DNA of 64,000 nucleotides from Verrucomicrobiota bacterium (GTDB lineage Bacteria > Verrucomicrobiota > Verrucomicrobiia > Opitutales > Opitutaceae): NCBI GenBank assembly GCA_023428905.1, contig JAEYWP010000022.1, positions 62,001 to 126,000 of the forward strand, written 5' to 3'. The first letter of the stretch is position 1. Each line of letters begins with the position of its first letter. The notes under the pieces were generated by a model, which did not search any database, was not told where the DNA came from, and saw only the letters and a list, made by a program, of their open reading frames with translations. A program made the position numbers and the translations under genes. Positions 28,370 to 37,550 of the stretch are shown here, piece after piece.

Positions 28370-28684
28370 TCAAGCGAGGTGGAAGACCTCGCGGAGGGCG
28401 GTGGAGACAGGGCTGTGATCGGGGTTGCCGGGCATGACGTCCGACATGTGTTTCCACCAACGCTGGCACTCCGGCGTGGAGGCGATGGCAGCCCAGCGGG
28501 CTTCGTCCTCAATCTCGACGTAGCCAAAGAGCTGGCGCGTCTCGGGGTGGAGAAAGATCGAATAGTTGTGAACGCCGTGCCGCTTCAGCACGGCCTCGAG
28601 CTCAGGCCAGATCGGACGATGGCGCCGCTCGTATTCCGTTTCCGAGCCGGCATTCACGGACATGACAAAGGCTTTTCGTATCAT
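28370..28684 (-). CDS. rhaM: L-rhamnose mutarotase
   Basis: Protein of 104 residues from ATG 28684, the exact family length. It closely follows the known E. coli RhaM pattern: MIRKAFVM at the start, the catalytic His22 in ERRH, PIWPELEAVLK, VHNYSIFL, CQRWWKHMSDVMP and a final VSTALREVF. It interconverts the alpha and beta anomers of L-rhamnose in the cytoplasm. It is first in the run rhaM-PL26-GH105 and diverges from the LacI gene, which is a probable regulator. Confidence 0.97.
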   Translation of the reverse strand: MIRKAFVMSVNAGSETEYERRHRPIWPELEAVLKRHGVHNYSIFLHPETRQLFGYVEIEDEARWAAIASTPECQRWWKHMSDVMPGNPDHSPVSTALREVFHLA

Positions 28685-28803
28685 GGGGAGGGGCGGGTCA
28701 CCCACTCTGTCTTGAGCAGGCGTTTTCACGAACGGCCCGTGACTATGACAGTTTGAATCCACGAAAAAGCAGCAGGCTCCGCGCGTATCAAGGGAGCACG
28801 CAT

Positions 28804-28975
28804 GGACACGAATTCACATGAATCACGGGCGTTGGCCCCTGGGGAGTTAACCACGGATGAACACGGATAAACAGGGATCGAAGCCACTCCGGCCATTCGT
28901 GTCCTTTCCTGCCCATTCGTGGTTCCTTCTCCTCCCGATCCGTATCCGTGTGCCTCCGTGTCCATTCGTGGTCCA
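28804..28975. repeat. dispersed repeat block, CACGGAT/CACGAAT family
   Basis: The rhaM-lacI gap (28685-29079) holds several copies of CCACGGATGAACACGGAT and ATTCGTG-type units. The left part reads in one orientation and the right part is its inverted form (CCATTCGTGTCC, ATCCGTATCCGTG, CCATTCGTGGTCC). A related block lies at 33376-33445. It could fold into a long imperfect hairpin. No coding sequence is seen in it. Confidence 0.8.
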
Positions 28976-29079
28976 AACGGCTTGGCGAATCGGTGGTTTG
29001 CCGGACGGTCGGGTGCCGAGCGGCTTGCGGCGGCCGGAATAAATCCTTCACTACGGGTCCCCCCCCTCCCACCCAGTCC

Positions 29080-30108
29080 ATGGCTGCACCCACCCTGCGC
29101 ACCCTGGCCCGCTCGCTCGGGCTTTCACGCACCACCATTTCCGACGCGCTGCGCGGCTCCCCGCGGGTGAATCCCGAAACCGTCAAACGCGTGCGGGCCG
29201 CGGCGGAGGCGGCGGGCTACGAGCGCAATCCGTTCACCGGCGCCGTCATGTCCCTGCTGCGACGTTCGCGTGGGCAACAGTTCCGCGGCGTCCTCGCCGC
29301 CCTTGAAGTGGTGGACCCGGACCGCCCGGCCCACGCCGCCCGGTACAACGACCGTGTCCTCGCCGGCGTGAGCGAGCGCGCCGCTGAACTGGGTTTTAAG
29401 GTCGAGCGGTTCGAGGTGAGCGCCGCCGGCGTTCGTCTCAACCGGCTGGATACGATCCTCCACACCCGCGGGATTCAGGCGATGGTGATCCTGCCGGCCA
29501 AGGGTTTTCCGGATCTGTCCAACCTCAGCTGGCAGCGGTACACCGCCATCTACGTCGACTATTTCATCGACCGGCCGGGCCTTCACTGCGTCTGTTCCGA
29601 CCACTACCGGTCGATGATCGCGCTCCTGCAGGACCTCCACGCCCGCGGCTACCGCAGACCCGGACTCTTCATCGAGATCGCGCAGGACGAACGGCTGCAC
29701 TTCCGGTGGGAGGGCGCCTTCCTTGCGTTGCAGAAGTACCTGCCGAAAATTTCGGCCGTCCCTCCGCTGCGGGTGGAAACAGTGACGCGGGCCAACTTCC
29801 AGGCCTGGTTCAAAAAGTATGATCCCGATGTGGTGCTCGGCCACGAGCCGGGCGCGATGGCATGGATGACCGGCGCCGGGGCGCGAATCCCCGAGAGTCA
29901 TGCGTTTGTCTGCCTCAACTCCCTGCGCACGGACGGCAGTGTGGCATCGATTGATTTCCAGGTGCCGCTGATTGGAGCCCGCGCCGCGGAACTGGTGATC
30001 GGCCAGTTGCTGCACAACGAATTCGGCATTCCCGAGCACCCGTCGTTGACCACCATCCCCGCAAAGCTGCTTGAAGGCCCGACGCTCAAGCTCTCCGCCA
30101 CGGGCTGA
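29080..30108 (+). CDS. LacI-family transcriptional regulator
   Basis: Protein of 342 residues. It starts at ATG 29080 because the HTH follows immediately: TLRTLARSLGLSRTTISDALRGSPRVNPETVKRV is the LacI helix-turn-helix and hinge. The rest is a periplasmic-binding-protein-like effector domain, with PHPGLFIE-type strands replaced by RRPGLFIEIAQDE. It diverges from rhaM and sits in the middle of the rhamnogalacturonan region, so control by rhamnose or a related sugar is likely. LacI operators usually have a central CG; one such palindrome lies in the PL22 gene. Confidence 0.93.
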   Translation: MAAPTLRTLARSLGLSRTTISDALRGSPRVNPETVKRVRAAAEAAGYERNPFTGAVMSLLRRSRGQQFRGVLAALEVVDPDRPAHAARYNDRVLAGVSERAAELGFKVERFEVSAAGVRLNRLDTILHTRGIQAMVILPAKGFPDLSNLSWQRYTAIYVDYFIDRPGLHCVCSDHYRSMIALLQDLHARGYRRPGLFIEIAQDERLHFRWEGAFLALQKYLPKISAVPPLRVETVTRANFQAWFKKYDPDVVLGHEPGAMAWMTGAGARIPESHAFVCLNSLRTDGSVASIDFQVPLIGARAAELVIGQLLHNEFGIPEHPSLTTIPAKLLEGPTLKLSATG

Positions 30109-30120
30109 GGCGCGGTCCGT

Positions 30121-31056
30121 TTATCGGGACAACCAGCCTTCCACGACAGAGCGGGGCACCTCCAGCATGGTGCCATGGCGGGCGCCGGCGGGGACCGAGA
30201 TCCGGTCCGTCACATCCTCCCAGGTCACAAAGTCCCGGGTGCGACGCGCCCCGTAGTGCTTCTCCCGGTACACGTCGTAATAGACGATAAACTCTCCTCC
30301 CACCGCCACGGTGGTCGGGCCCTCCACCCAATCGCGGGTGAACGGCGCCCCAAATTCCTGCCACGGGCCCTCCGGATCGGTGGCACGCGCCGCCCGCAGG
30401 TGCTTTTTCGGCGGGGTCTTGGTCTCGTCCTTGATGATGAGATGAAAGGCCTGGTCCAGTCCCGGAGTGAGGGTCGCGTCAATCACGCTGAAGCCGGGGT
30501 CGAGGAAGAGGCGGGTGGGGCTGAACGTCCGCCAGTCCTCCGTCGTGGTGGCGTACATGCGGTGATTGAGGTCCTCCTCGGAAGCTCCCGCCGTCTCGGG
30601 GAAACGTCCGGGGATGGTGCTCGCCCAGAAGATCAGGAATCGCCTCCGCCCCGCATCCCAAACCGCCTCGGGGGCCCAGGCATTCCGCGTGGTGGGCTCG
30701 TGCTCCATCACCGGGATGCTGCGCTGTTCTGAGAAGGTTCGAAAATCGCGTGTGGTCGCGTACCCGATGTGCCGGTCCCACCAGCCGGTCGTCCAGACCA
30801 GGTGGTAGGTCCCGTCGGGCCCTTGGACGGCGTGGGGATCGCGCATCAGCCGGTCCTTGCCCACGAGAGGCGCGAGCACGCTGCGCCCATCGTTGAGGGC
30901 CTTCCAAGTGTAGCCATCCTCGCTCCACGCAAGGTGCAGCCCGTCCGCGCCGTTGCCGACGAAATAGGTGAAGAGGAACACGGTCTCACGGCTCCCTGCC
31001 GCGGCGCTCAGCGGCACCACCAACAGCAGCAGGGCGGTGAGGAGGCGGCGTCTCAT
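30121..31056 (-). CDS. GH43-like five-bladed propeller protein, exported
   Basis: Protein of 311 residues with signal peptide RRRLLTALLLLVVPLSAAAG. Repeated blades carry LHLAWSEDGYTWKAL, RDPHAVQGPDGTYHLVW, AWAPEAVWDAGRRRFLIFW and EGPTTVAVGGEFIVYYD. The Asp in RDPHAV, the Asp/Glu in APEAVWD and the Glu in VEGPTT fit the family's catalytic acids. Its ATG overlaps the symporter stop (ATGA). Arabinan or galactan side chains of pectin are plausible targets, but the substrate is not fixed by sequence. Confidence 0.78.
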   Translation of the reverse strand: MRRRLLTALLLLVVPLSAAAGSRETVFLFTYFVGNGADGLHLAWSEDGYTWKALNDGRSVLAPLVGKDRLMRDPHAVQGPDGTYHLVWTTGWWDRHIGYATTRDFRTFSEQRSIPVMEHEPTTRNAWAPEAVWDAGRRRFLIFWASTIPGRFPETAGASEEDLNHRMYATTTEDWRTFSPTRLFLDPGFSVIDATLTPGLDQAFHLIIKDETKTPPKKHLRAARATDPEGPWQEFGAPFTRDWVEGPTTVAVGGEFIVYYDVYREKHYGARRTRDFVTWEDVTDRISVPAGARHGTMLEVPRSVVEGWLSR

Positions 31057-33080
31057 GGGCCGGCCCAGGTGAGCAGTCCCACAAAGAGACCCACGATGGA
31101 GAAAGACACGGCGCAGCAGGCGAGAAAGCCCACCGTATCCACTTTGTCCCACCGGCAGAACTCCCAATTGGACCGGGGAAAGAGCTTGGTGTGGTCAAAC
31201 CGCGTCGGATTGCGCTCTGTTTCCGCCATCGCGGCGGCCTCGAGTTCCGGGGTGTCGCCGACCGGCGTTTTCATCTTGCCGTAAAACTGGGCCACCCGTT
31301 TCGGATCGGTCCGCGGGGTCAGCCAGCTTGCCAACAGCAGCACGGCGAAGGGGAAGAGACCGTCGAAGAAGAACTGCACCGTCAGGCGCTGACTCTGGGA
31401 CATCGAGGCCACGTCCATACCGGCCTTGCCCAGCACCCAGCACTCCAGGTTGAAGCGACCCGTGCCGACGAGCGGGCTGGACGGGTCCTGCGGGTTGGAA
31501 CGCACGACGTTCGCGAAATAGACCGCGGAAGGTTTGCCCTCGGCGCTGTACGACACCTGCGTGAGCGCGGGGCTCTGGCTCAGGGCGGGGATCTTCGAGG
31601 CCGTCCAGGGAATGACGAGGATGGTCAGGCTGGAGAGGATGACGCAGGCCCAGACGGCCGGAGCGGTCAGGCGGCGCCAAAAGTAGGACATCAGGACACA
31701 GGCACCGAACGGCACGTTCACCGTCAGCACGATGTTCACAATCGAGAGGAAATCGCCCATCAGCCAGGCGGAAACAGCACCGAGAGCGAGGATCACGACA
31801 ATCGTGCAGCGGGCATAAAACACGCCCTGGAGCTGGGTAAGGTTGGGCCAGATCTGGCGAAAGACGTTGCGCACCATCAGCGAGGAGATCGCCAGGGCCT
31901 TGGCCGCGAGGGTGGACATGGTGCCGGCAAGCACGCCGGCAAGCATCAGGCCGATCAGACCGGGGCCGAGCAGCTTGTTCGAAAGTGCGCCCCAGGCGGC
32001 ATCGGGATCGGAGAGACCGCCCACGCCGAAGATGGCGACGGCGATCAGGCCGGCGAAGGCCCAGAGGATGATCATCAGGCGCTTCAGGTATGTACCAGAA
32101 ACACCACTACGCGCGGCGAACTCGTTCTTGGCCGAGCCGCAGATCGCCATGTTATGGCTGAGCCCGCCATTCTGAACGATGCTGACGAGAAGGATCGCGA
32201 TCAGGCTGAAAACGGAGAACTGGCCGGCACTCCCCGAGCCAAAGAGGTCGAACATCTGGGCGGGCACCCTTTCTGCCAGCGCCCCCCATCCTCCGATCGC
32301 ATGGAGTCCCACCGGGATCAGGAGCAGGGAGAAGACGATGATCAGGACACTCTGCAACCCCTCGTTGACCGCGGCGGCGGACATGCCGCCAAGCACGATG
32401 TAGGTGCCCACCACCCCGGCGAAGATCACATAAAAGAGGACGTCAGGAAGAAGGGTGATGTAGCTGTGAAGTTCTCCTCGGGCGCGGCGGTCGCGCAGTT
32501 CGCCCAGCTGCTCCGTCTCAACGGGAGTCAGGGCGGTGGTGGCGGCGGCTTTTTCCAACCGCTTCAGTTCATGGTACCCCTCGACGGTGGCGCGCTCCTC
32601 CGCCGTCCACGACACCTGCTCCTTCACCACCAGGGAGGAAGCGATCTTGTAGGCGGTGACGTTGGCAAAGCCGAGAAAGACGCAGGCCACGATGATCTGG
32701 AACATCGCGTAGAAGAGACTGAGCCGGCGACTGCCGAAGCGGTCTTCGAAGAGGTCCGACACGGTGGTCAGACGGGCCCGGCGGAACCACACATTCATAA
32801 ACCAGAAATACGGATTCATGAAGACGGTCTGGAAGGAGAGCCAGGAGCCCGGGGCGCCCTGCTGGTAGACAAAGCTGGCGGTGCTGACCGCGCCGGAAGG
32901 CTCGGTGGCATTGCCGAAGTTCAGGAAGAACTGATAGAGCTTCCCGAGCTTTCGACCGGCGAGGAAATAGCCGTCCTCGGAGGTGTTGCCTCCCGATGCA
33001 CGCTTGCCGATGTAAACAACCGCGGCGAGGTAGGCGAAGACGATCAGGATGTCGAGAAGGTGGAGGCTGCCAAAACGCAT
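31053..33080 (-). CDS. sodium:solute symporter (SSS family)
   Basis: Protein of 675 residues from ATG 33080. The first helix (LHLLDILIVFAYLAAVVYIGKRA) and the DGYFLAGRKLGK segment are typical of SSS transporters. About 14 hydrophobic segments follow. A long hydrophilic loop at about 165-205 and another near 495-540 make it larger than usual members. It is the first gene of an operon with the GH43-like gene. It probably imports sugars released from pectin, perhaps rhamnose or a disaccharide; this is inferred. Confidence 0.9.
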   Translation of the reverse strand: MRFGSLHLLDILIVFAYLAAVVYIGKRASGGNTSEDGYFLAGRKLGKLYQFFLNFGNATEPSGAVSTASFVYQQGAPGSWLSFQTVFMNPYFWFMNVWFRRARLTTVSDLFEDRFGSRRLSLFYAMFQIIVACVFLGFANVTAYKIASSLVVKEQVSWTAEERATVEGYHELKRLEKAAATTALTPVETEQLGELRDRRARGELHSYITLLPDVLFYVIFAGVVGTYIVLGGMSAAAVNEGLQSVLIIVFSLLLIPVGLHAIGGWGALAERVPAQMFDLFGSGSAGQFSVFSLIAILLVSIVQNGGLSHNMAICGSAKNEFAARSGVSGTYLKRLMIILWAFAGLIAVAIFGVGGLSDPDAAWGALSNKLLGPGLIGLMLAGVLAGTMSTLAAKALAISSLMVRNVFRQIWPNLTQLQGVFYARCTIVVILALGAVSAWLMGDFLSIVNIVLTVNVPFGACVLMSYFWRRLTAPAVWACVILSSLTILVIPWTASKIPALSQSPALTQVSYSAEGKPSAVYFANVVRSNPQDPSSPLVGTGRFNLECWVLGKAGMDVASMSQSQRLTVQFFFDGLFPFAVLLLASWLTPRTDPKRVAQFYGKMKTPVGDTPELEAAAMAETERNPTRFDHTKLFPRSNWEFCRWDKVDTVGFLACCAVSFSIVGLFVGLLTWAGP

Positions 33081-33180
33081 GGGAAGCAGAGCCGGGGTTC
33101 GGCGTGTCGAAGGTCGCGCAGGGGCACGGCGCGCACGCTCGAGGAAAGAAAGGAACCGCCGGGCGTGAGTCGCAATTTGA

Positions 33181-33199
33181 GGGGGAATCGGACAGTTCG
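33181..33199. promoter_or_regulatory. candidate regulatory site upstream of SSS symporter
   Basis: GGGGGAATCGGACAGTTCG lies about 109 bases before the symporter start. It matches the block upstream of the GH105 gene except for a few bases in the G/A run. See also 40986-40996. Function is inferred. Confidence 0.4.
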
Positions 33200-33375
33200 C
33201 GAGGCGCCCCGCGAGATTTTGCGGTGCGACACCGGGGGGCCGCGGCGGCGCGGTGGCGGACAAGGAACACAGAGCGCACGGAGCGCGGACACAGGGCAGA
33301 GAGGGAGTAAGGATTTAAGATTTGTGATGTAGGATTGTTGATTGGGGAGACCACGGGCAGGCGGTGCCGGGCAAC

Positions 33376-33445
33376 TCACGAATCACCCATTTCGAATCAC
33401 GATCAGCGTCCGGATTCGTGTCCATTTGTGGGCATTCGTGGTTGG
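33376..33445. repeat. second copy of the dispersed CACGAAT/CACGGAT repeat
   Basis: Contains CTCACGAATCACC, GGATTCGTGTCCATTTGTG and GGCATTCGTGGTTGG, the same units as the block at 28804-28975. It lies in the 443-base gap between the TonB receptor stop and the symporter start. Besides this repeat, the gap holds the symporter upstream region with the candidate site at 33181 and the receptor's terminator. Confidence 0.7.
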
Positions 33446-33465
33446 GCTTGCCGCGTTTGGGACGC

Positions 33466-33492
33466 AAAAAAACCCCCGCCTTTCGGCGGGGG
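33466..33492 (-). terminator. Rho-independent terminator of the TonB receptor gene
   Basis: On the minus strand, eight G/C pairs (CCCCCGCC with GGCGGGGG) around a GAAA loop are followed by seven T. It lies about 30 bases past the TonB receptor stop. Confidence 0.92.
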
Positions 33493-33523
33493 TGTACCCA
33501 GAATGAAACCTACGAAGTCTGTA

Positions 33524-36500
33524 TTAGAATTCGAATGACGTGGTGAGGATGAACTGGCGCGGATCCAGGATGCGGAAGGCATACGGGCTGCCGTCGTAGT
33601 TCACCGCGACCGGCTGGAGGCTGCCGTCTTCGAAGACGTTGATGACGTTCAGCTGGACCTTCATGTTCACCTTGTCGGAGAACACGCGGCGCTGATAGCC
33701 GACCCAGAGGTCGGTGTAATAGTTGGCGTCGTCGTAGATCGGGCGGCTGACATCGGAGACGTCGAGCTGGGTGCCGTTGGCACCGCTGGCGCGGCCGTAA
33801 TAACCGATCACGGCCTTGTCTTCCCAGCGCTGGCTGCCACCCACGAAGAAGCCCTTGAGGGAACCCTCAGTGAAGGTGTAGCTGGTGAGGTAGGACCAGC
33901 GGTATTTGCGCTGACCCGGGGCCTCCTGACCATTGAGGTCGCGGGCGAGCAGGTACTGCGGCGTCACATTGATGTTGTAGTAGTTCTGAACGTTGGTGTT
34001 GCCGTTCGGATCATCGTCGCGGACCGCGGTGTTGTAGCCGTAGGACGTCCAGAAGTTGGTCAGGTCAACCCGGCGGCCACCCGAGGTGGTGTAGGTCGAG
34101 AACTGACGCTTGTCGGCGTCGAGGTGGTCCGCTGCCTTGGCGGCGAGCCACACCGGCGAGCGGTGGGCATACCATTCGTCGAACTGGCGGAGCACGTTGT
34201 TGTACACCGTGCGCTGCTTGCCGAAGGTGAACTTCATCGTCCAGTTGCGCGTCGGGTTGTAGTTGAGCTCAGCCTCGACACCCTCGGCCTCGGCATCACG
34301 CGTCGCACCGATGGCGCCACCGAGATCGCCGTAGTAGGTGTAGGGCTGCTTCCAAATTTCAGCCGCACCGGCCTGGATCTGGTCTTCCTGCGCCGGAGTG
34401 AGGTTTTCACCGAAGCCGGAGGCGGTCGGATCCATACCCATGTTGATCATGGTGATGGTTCGTGCCCAGTTGCGGAAGAGCGTCTCGTCCACCTGGTTCA
34501 CCAGGCGGCTGATGGAGGTGCCGGGGTTGGTGCGCTCGTTCTGGTTGGTGGCCTCGAACCAGGTCACACGGGCGAACAGCTTGCTGTCGAAGAGCGAGAA
34601 CTGGATACCGTAATCCTTGCCCTCGCCGGTCGGCTTGGCGAGCGGGTCGCCGAAGGCGTCCACCTGCGCGGTCGCCGGGGCGTTGAAGTTGTCCGAGCTG
34701 TTGTAGCTGATGCCGAAGTCGCGGACGAACTGCCAGAAGAGCGAGCCGGAGTTGGCGCGCGATTCGATCGAGCTCCAATTGTCGAAGGGACGGAAGACAA
34801 AGCCCACCGTCTTGGTGTCGCCGGTCAGGCGGTCATAGCGGTTGAAGCGGTTGAAGACCACGTCGGTCTGGTAATAACCGTTCACCCACTTCTCGGCGTT
34901 GGTCATTGCCGGGTGGAGCACGCCGTCCTCGTCGGTGAACGCACCGTTGGTGGTGCCACGCGCCTTGTACTTGTCCTGGCGCATGCCGAAGGTCGTCACG
35001 ATACGATCGTCCCAGAGGTAGTTCGTCATACCGGCGCTGAGAGAGTTGATCTCACGCTGGTTGCGCACCGTGCTGGCGTCGAAGGTGTTGAAATCGGTCG
35101 TCATGTTGACCGTGTTGAAGCTGCTGCTGGCGTAGTCGTACACCCGGATGTCACCGCTGTAGCGGAGGGGATTCCACTCGCCGGACGAACGCGTGACCAC
35201 GCCGTTCGGATCGGTCGGATCAGCGAGGTAGAAGGTGCGACGCAGCGAGGTGGTCTGGTAGTTCCAGCCCGTCGGGCTGCCATCGGCGTTGTTGTTCTGG
35301 TTCGCCATGTAGCGGAACTTGCCGATGTCGCTCGTGCTATCCATGTAGTTGATACGCTTGCGATAGCTCGAGGCATCGCTCTCGTCGCGCGACCACAGCC
35401 CGAGGATCTGGTGGCGTCCCAGCCACTTCATCCAGCCGCTCTTCTGCCGGAAGTCCGGCGTGTAGGCGAGGAGGGCGCGGTAGTGGTCGTCACGCTGGCC
35501 GTTGACGTACTGGTCGGCGTCCTGATCCTCCACGTAGGGCTTTCCGAAATACGGATTCGGCGAGCCGTCGGGCAGGTTCTTGGTCGTGTCCACGAAAAGC
35601 GTGGCGACGTTCAGCTGGGCGACGGTGTAATTCGTGAACGAGTCGTAGTCCTGGCGGAACCAGCCGGCGCTGAGGTGCAGGTTCGGGAGGATTTCCTGCT
35701 CCAGCTCGACGTTGTAATTGGTATTACGGTCGTGGCCGAAGTTCATCTCGTTGATGTTCACGTCGGTCCAGTCGTAGATCGACCGATCGGTCACACCCGG
35801 ATATTTGTAGCCGATGATGCCGTTGCCCGTGGCGGTCCAGCCGGCGGACGCGGTGTAGCTGCGGTTGTAGATGTCCGCCCAGGTCGGATTGGCCCAGATC
35901 GCTGTTTCCGTCGGATAGAAATCCGCGTTGGCGGCCGGGTTGGTCGCGGTGCCCCACTGCGGGCGATAGCGCTGGTTGAACAGCGGCTGGAACCAGTTCA
36001 CGAGCTGGCCATCGGAAATCTGCATCGTGCTGCGCGCCTGGTTGGTCCAGGCGATGCCGGGCACGTACATGGCCGAATTCACGTTAGTGAGGGCGGCCTC
36101 GCCGAACACATTGACACCGTTATACTGCGTCTTGGCCGCGTTCCAGAGAGCCGGATTGTAACCCGGACGCGCTTCGATGTACTGGCGGACCTGATTCGCG
36201 TAGGGCGAATTGGCGTTGATGATAAACGGCCCAATGACTTCCCCGGTCGACTGCTTGGTCACCGTCTTGGTGAGCGGGTCGTAGTAGGGCTGCCCGGCCA
36301 GATTCCACTGCGTGACAAAGTCGCGCGGCGTCATGGTGTTCGGGCGACGGTTGTCGTTGCTGTAGCCTTCGACGTTGGCGCGGATGGTCGTGCCGCGGAA
36401 AGGCTTGTAGGTGATCGCGCCATATTGGCGGCGCGTGATGTCGTAGGAGGGCTTACGCTCGAACTGCCGGTCGTCGTAGAGGAACGCGGCGTAGATGCCC

Positions 36501-37243
36501 AACTTGTCCTTGATCAGGGACCGATTGAAGGCGAGCGAGCCACGCACCGAACCGTTGTCATCGAACCGCATCGTGGCGGTGTTCGTGTTGCGGTTGGTCG
36601 AGGCCTGGGCGGTCGTCTGATTGACGATACCGGCCGGGCTGCCCATGCCGAAGAGCATGGAGTTCGGGCCGCGGGAGATTTCCAGCGACTGGACGTTGTA
36701 GGCGTCCATCGGGATCGAGCCGATCGACGGATAATAGTTGATCGCGCTGCTGGGGACACCGATGCCGCGCACACGGTTGGCCGTCGCATTGGTGAAGGGG
36801 GTGGTCGAACTTCCCACCGTCGCGCCGGAGCCCGAATCCACCACACCATCACTGCGGAGGGTCAGATACCCCGAGCCAGTCGGCGTGTAGGTGCCGGAGC
36901 CCTCCGTGTTGATCTCGTAGCGGAAGACGTCGTTGATATCGAGCGACGCCGTGTCCTCCATCTGCTGCTTGGTGATGACGGAAATCGACGAACCGAGGTC
37001 CGAGATATTCGTCTTCATGCGGCTGCCGGCGAGGGTGTTTTGGGCGAAATAGCCCTGGTCCTTCGTGGCATCGACGGTGAACGGGGAGAGGACAATCATG
37101 TCCTCCTCAGCGGTGGGTTCTGCGGCCTGGCTCGGCGTGGCGGGCGCGGTCTGCGCGATCGCCATCGGCGGTGCAAGCAGGGCCAGAAGCAAGGGAACGG
37201 CGCGGCGAGCGGCGGAGGTAGACTCTGGTGTAGACGGGTTCAT
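33524..37243 (-). CDS. large TonB-dependent outer-membrane receptor
   Basis: Protein of 1239 residues from ATG 37243, with signal peptide AARRAVPLLLALLAPPMAIAQ. An acidic segment with EEDMIVLSPFTVDATKDQGY follows and probably serves as TonB box. The plug domain has SRMKTNISDLGSSISVITKQQMED and VQSLEISRGPNSMLFGMGSPAGIVNQ. The rest is a beta-barrel rich in aromatic residues that ends in ILTTSFEF, the expected outer-membrane C-terminal signature. There is no SusD-like neighbour, unlike Bacteroidota systems. It diverges from the CE12 esterase and probably imports pectin oligosaccharides. Confidence 0.95.
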   Translation of the reverse strand: MNPSTPESTSAARRAVPLLLALLAPPMAIAQTAPATPSQAAEPTAEEDMIVLSPFTVDATKDQGYFAQNTLAGSRMKTNISDLGSSISVITKQQMEDTASLDINDVFRYEINTEGSGTYTPTGSGYLTLRSDGVVDSGSGATVGSSTTPFTNATANRVRGIGVPSSAINYYPSIGSIPMDAYNVQSLEISRGPNSMLFGMGSPAGIVNQTTAQASTNRNTNTATMRFDDNGSVRGSLAFNRSLIKDKLGIYAAFLYDDRQFERKPSYDITRRQYGAITYKPFRGTTIRANVEGYSNDNRRPNTMTPRDFVTQWNLAGQPYYDPLTKTVTKQSTGEVIGPFIINANSPYANQVRQYIEARPGYNPALWNAAKTQYNGVNVFGEAALTNVNSAMYVPGIAWTNQARSTMQISDGQLVNWFQPLFNQRYRPQWGTATNPAANADFYPTETAIWANPTWADIYNRSYTASAGWTATGNGIIGYKYPGVTDRSIYDWTDVNINEMNFGHDRNTNYNVELEQEILPNLHLSAGWFRQDYDSFTNYTVAQLNVATLFVDTTKNLPDGSPNPYFGKPYVEDQDADQYVNGQRDDHYRALLAYTPDFRQKSGWMKWLGRHQILGLWSRDESDASSYRKRINYMDSTSDIGKFRYMANQNNNADGSPTGWNYQTTSLRRTFYLADPTDPNGVVTRSSGEWNPLRYSGDIRVYDYASSSFNTVNMTTDFNTFDASTVRNQREINSLSAGMTNYLWDDRIVTTFGMRQDKYKARGTTNGAFTDEDGVLHPAMTNAEKWVNGYYQTDVVFNRFNRYDRLTGDTKTVGFVFRPFDNWSSIESRANSGSLFWQFVRDFGISYNSSDNFNAPATAQVDAFGDPLAKPTGEGKDYGIQFSLFDSKLFARVTWFEATNQNERTNPGTSISRLVNQVDETLFRNWARTITMINMGMDPTASGFGENLTPAQEDQIQAGAAEIWKQPYTYYGDLGGAIGATRDAEAEGVEAELNYNPTRNWTMKFTFGKQRTVYNNVLRQFDEWYAHRSPVWLAAKAADHLDADKRQFSTYTTSGGRRVDLTNFWTSYGYNTAVRDDDPNGNTNVQNYYNINVTPQYLLARDLNGQEAPGQRKYRWSYLTSYTFTEGSLKGFFVGGSQRWEDKAVIGYYGRASGANGTQLDVSDVSRPIYDDANYYTDLWVGYQRRVFSDKVNMKVQLNVINVFEDGSLQPVAVNYDGSPYAFRILDPRQFILTTSFEF

Positions 37244-37550
37244 AGTTCGGGGATCGAAATGGCGACTGGAAGCGCCGCCGTGCTGGCTAGGCACGGCAGG
37301 GGTCTATGGGGTGACTGGGGACGCCCGGTGGACAGGGGGTGGGGGCGATGGTGCAAGAGAAAGACGAGCCGCGTGCCTTCACAACGGGGTACGGCTCAGA
37401 CAGTCCGAACCTGATCGCCGGACGGCCCCTCCATGTATTCGCCAGTAGACTACTCTCCCACCGTCCGACGGGCGGAGAATTGCCGCATTACCGGGCAGCA
37501 GCCAACCTCGTCTGGTGTATTCACCCCATTTCCCCTGCCCCGGGCCGAAG
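37244..37550. other. intergenic region between TonB receptor and CE12 esterase
   Basis: This 307-base divergent gap holds no supported gene. It should contain both promoters. AGACAGTCCGA at 37398-37408 is a weaker match to the recurring motif found near 25533, 33189 and 40986. Confidence 0.5.

Noticed and set aside
28796..28990. CRISPR-like array in the rhaM-lacI gap
   Set aside because: Units are irregular in spacing and orientation and have no spacers of constant length.
34124..37414. A very long open frame on the plus strand antisense to the TonB receptor
   Set aside because: High GC leaves antisense frames open; the sequence has biased Val/Arg/Gly composition and no domain, while the minus strand is a clear receptor.
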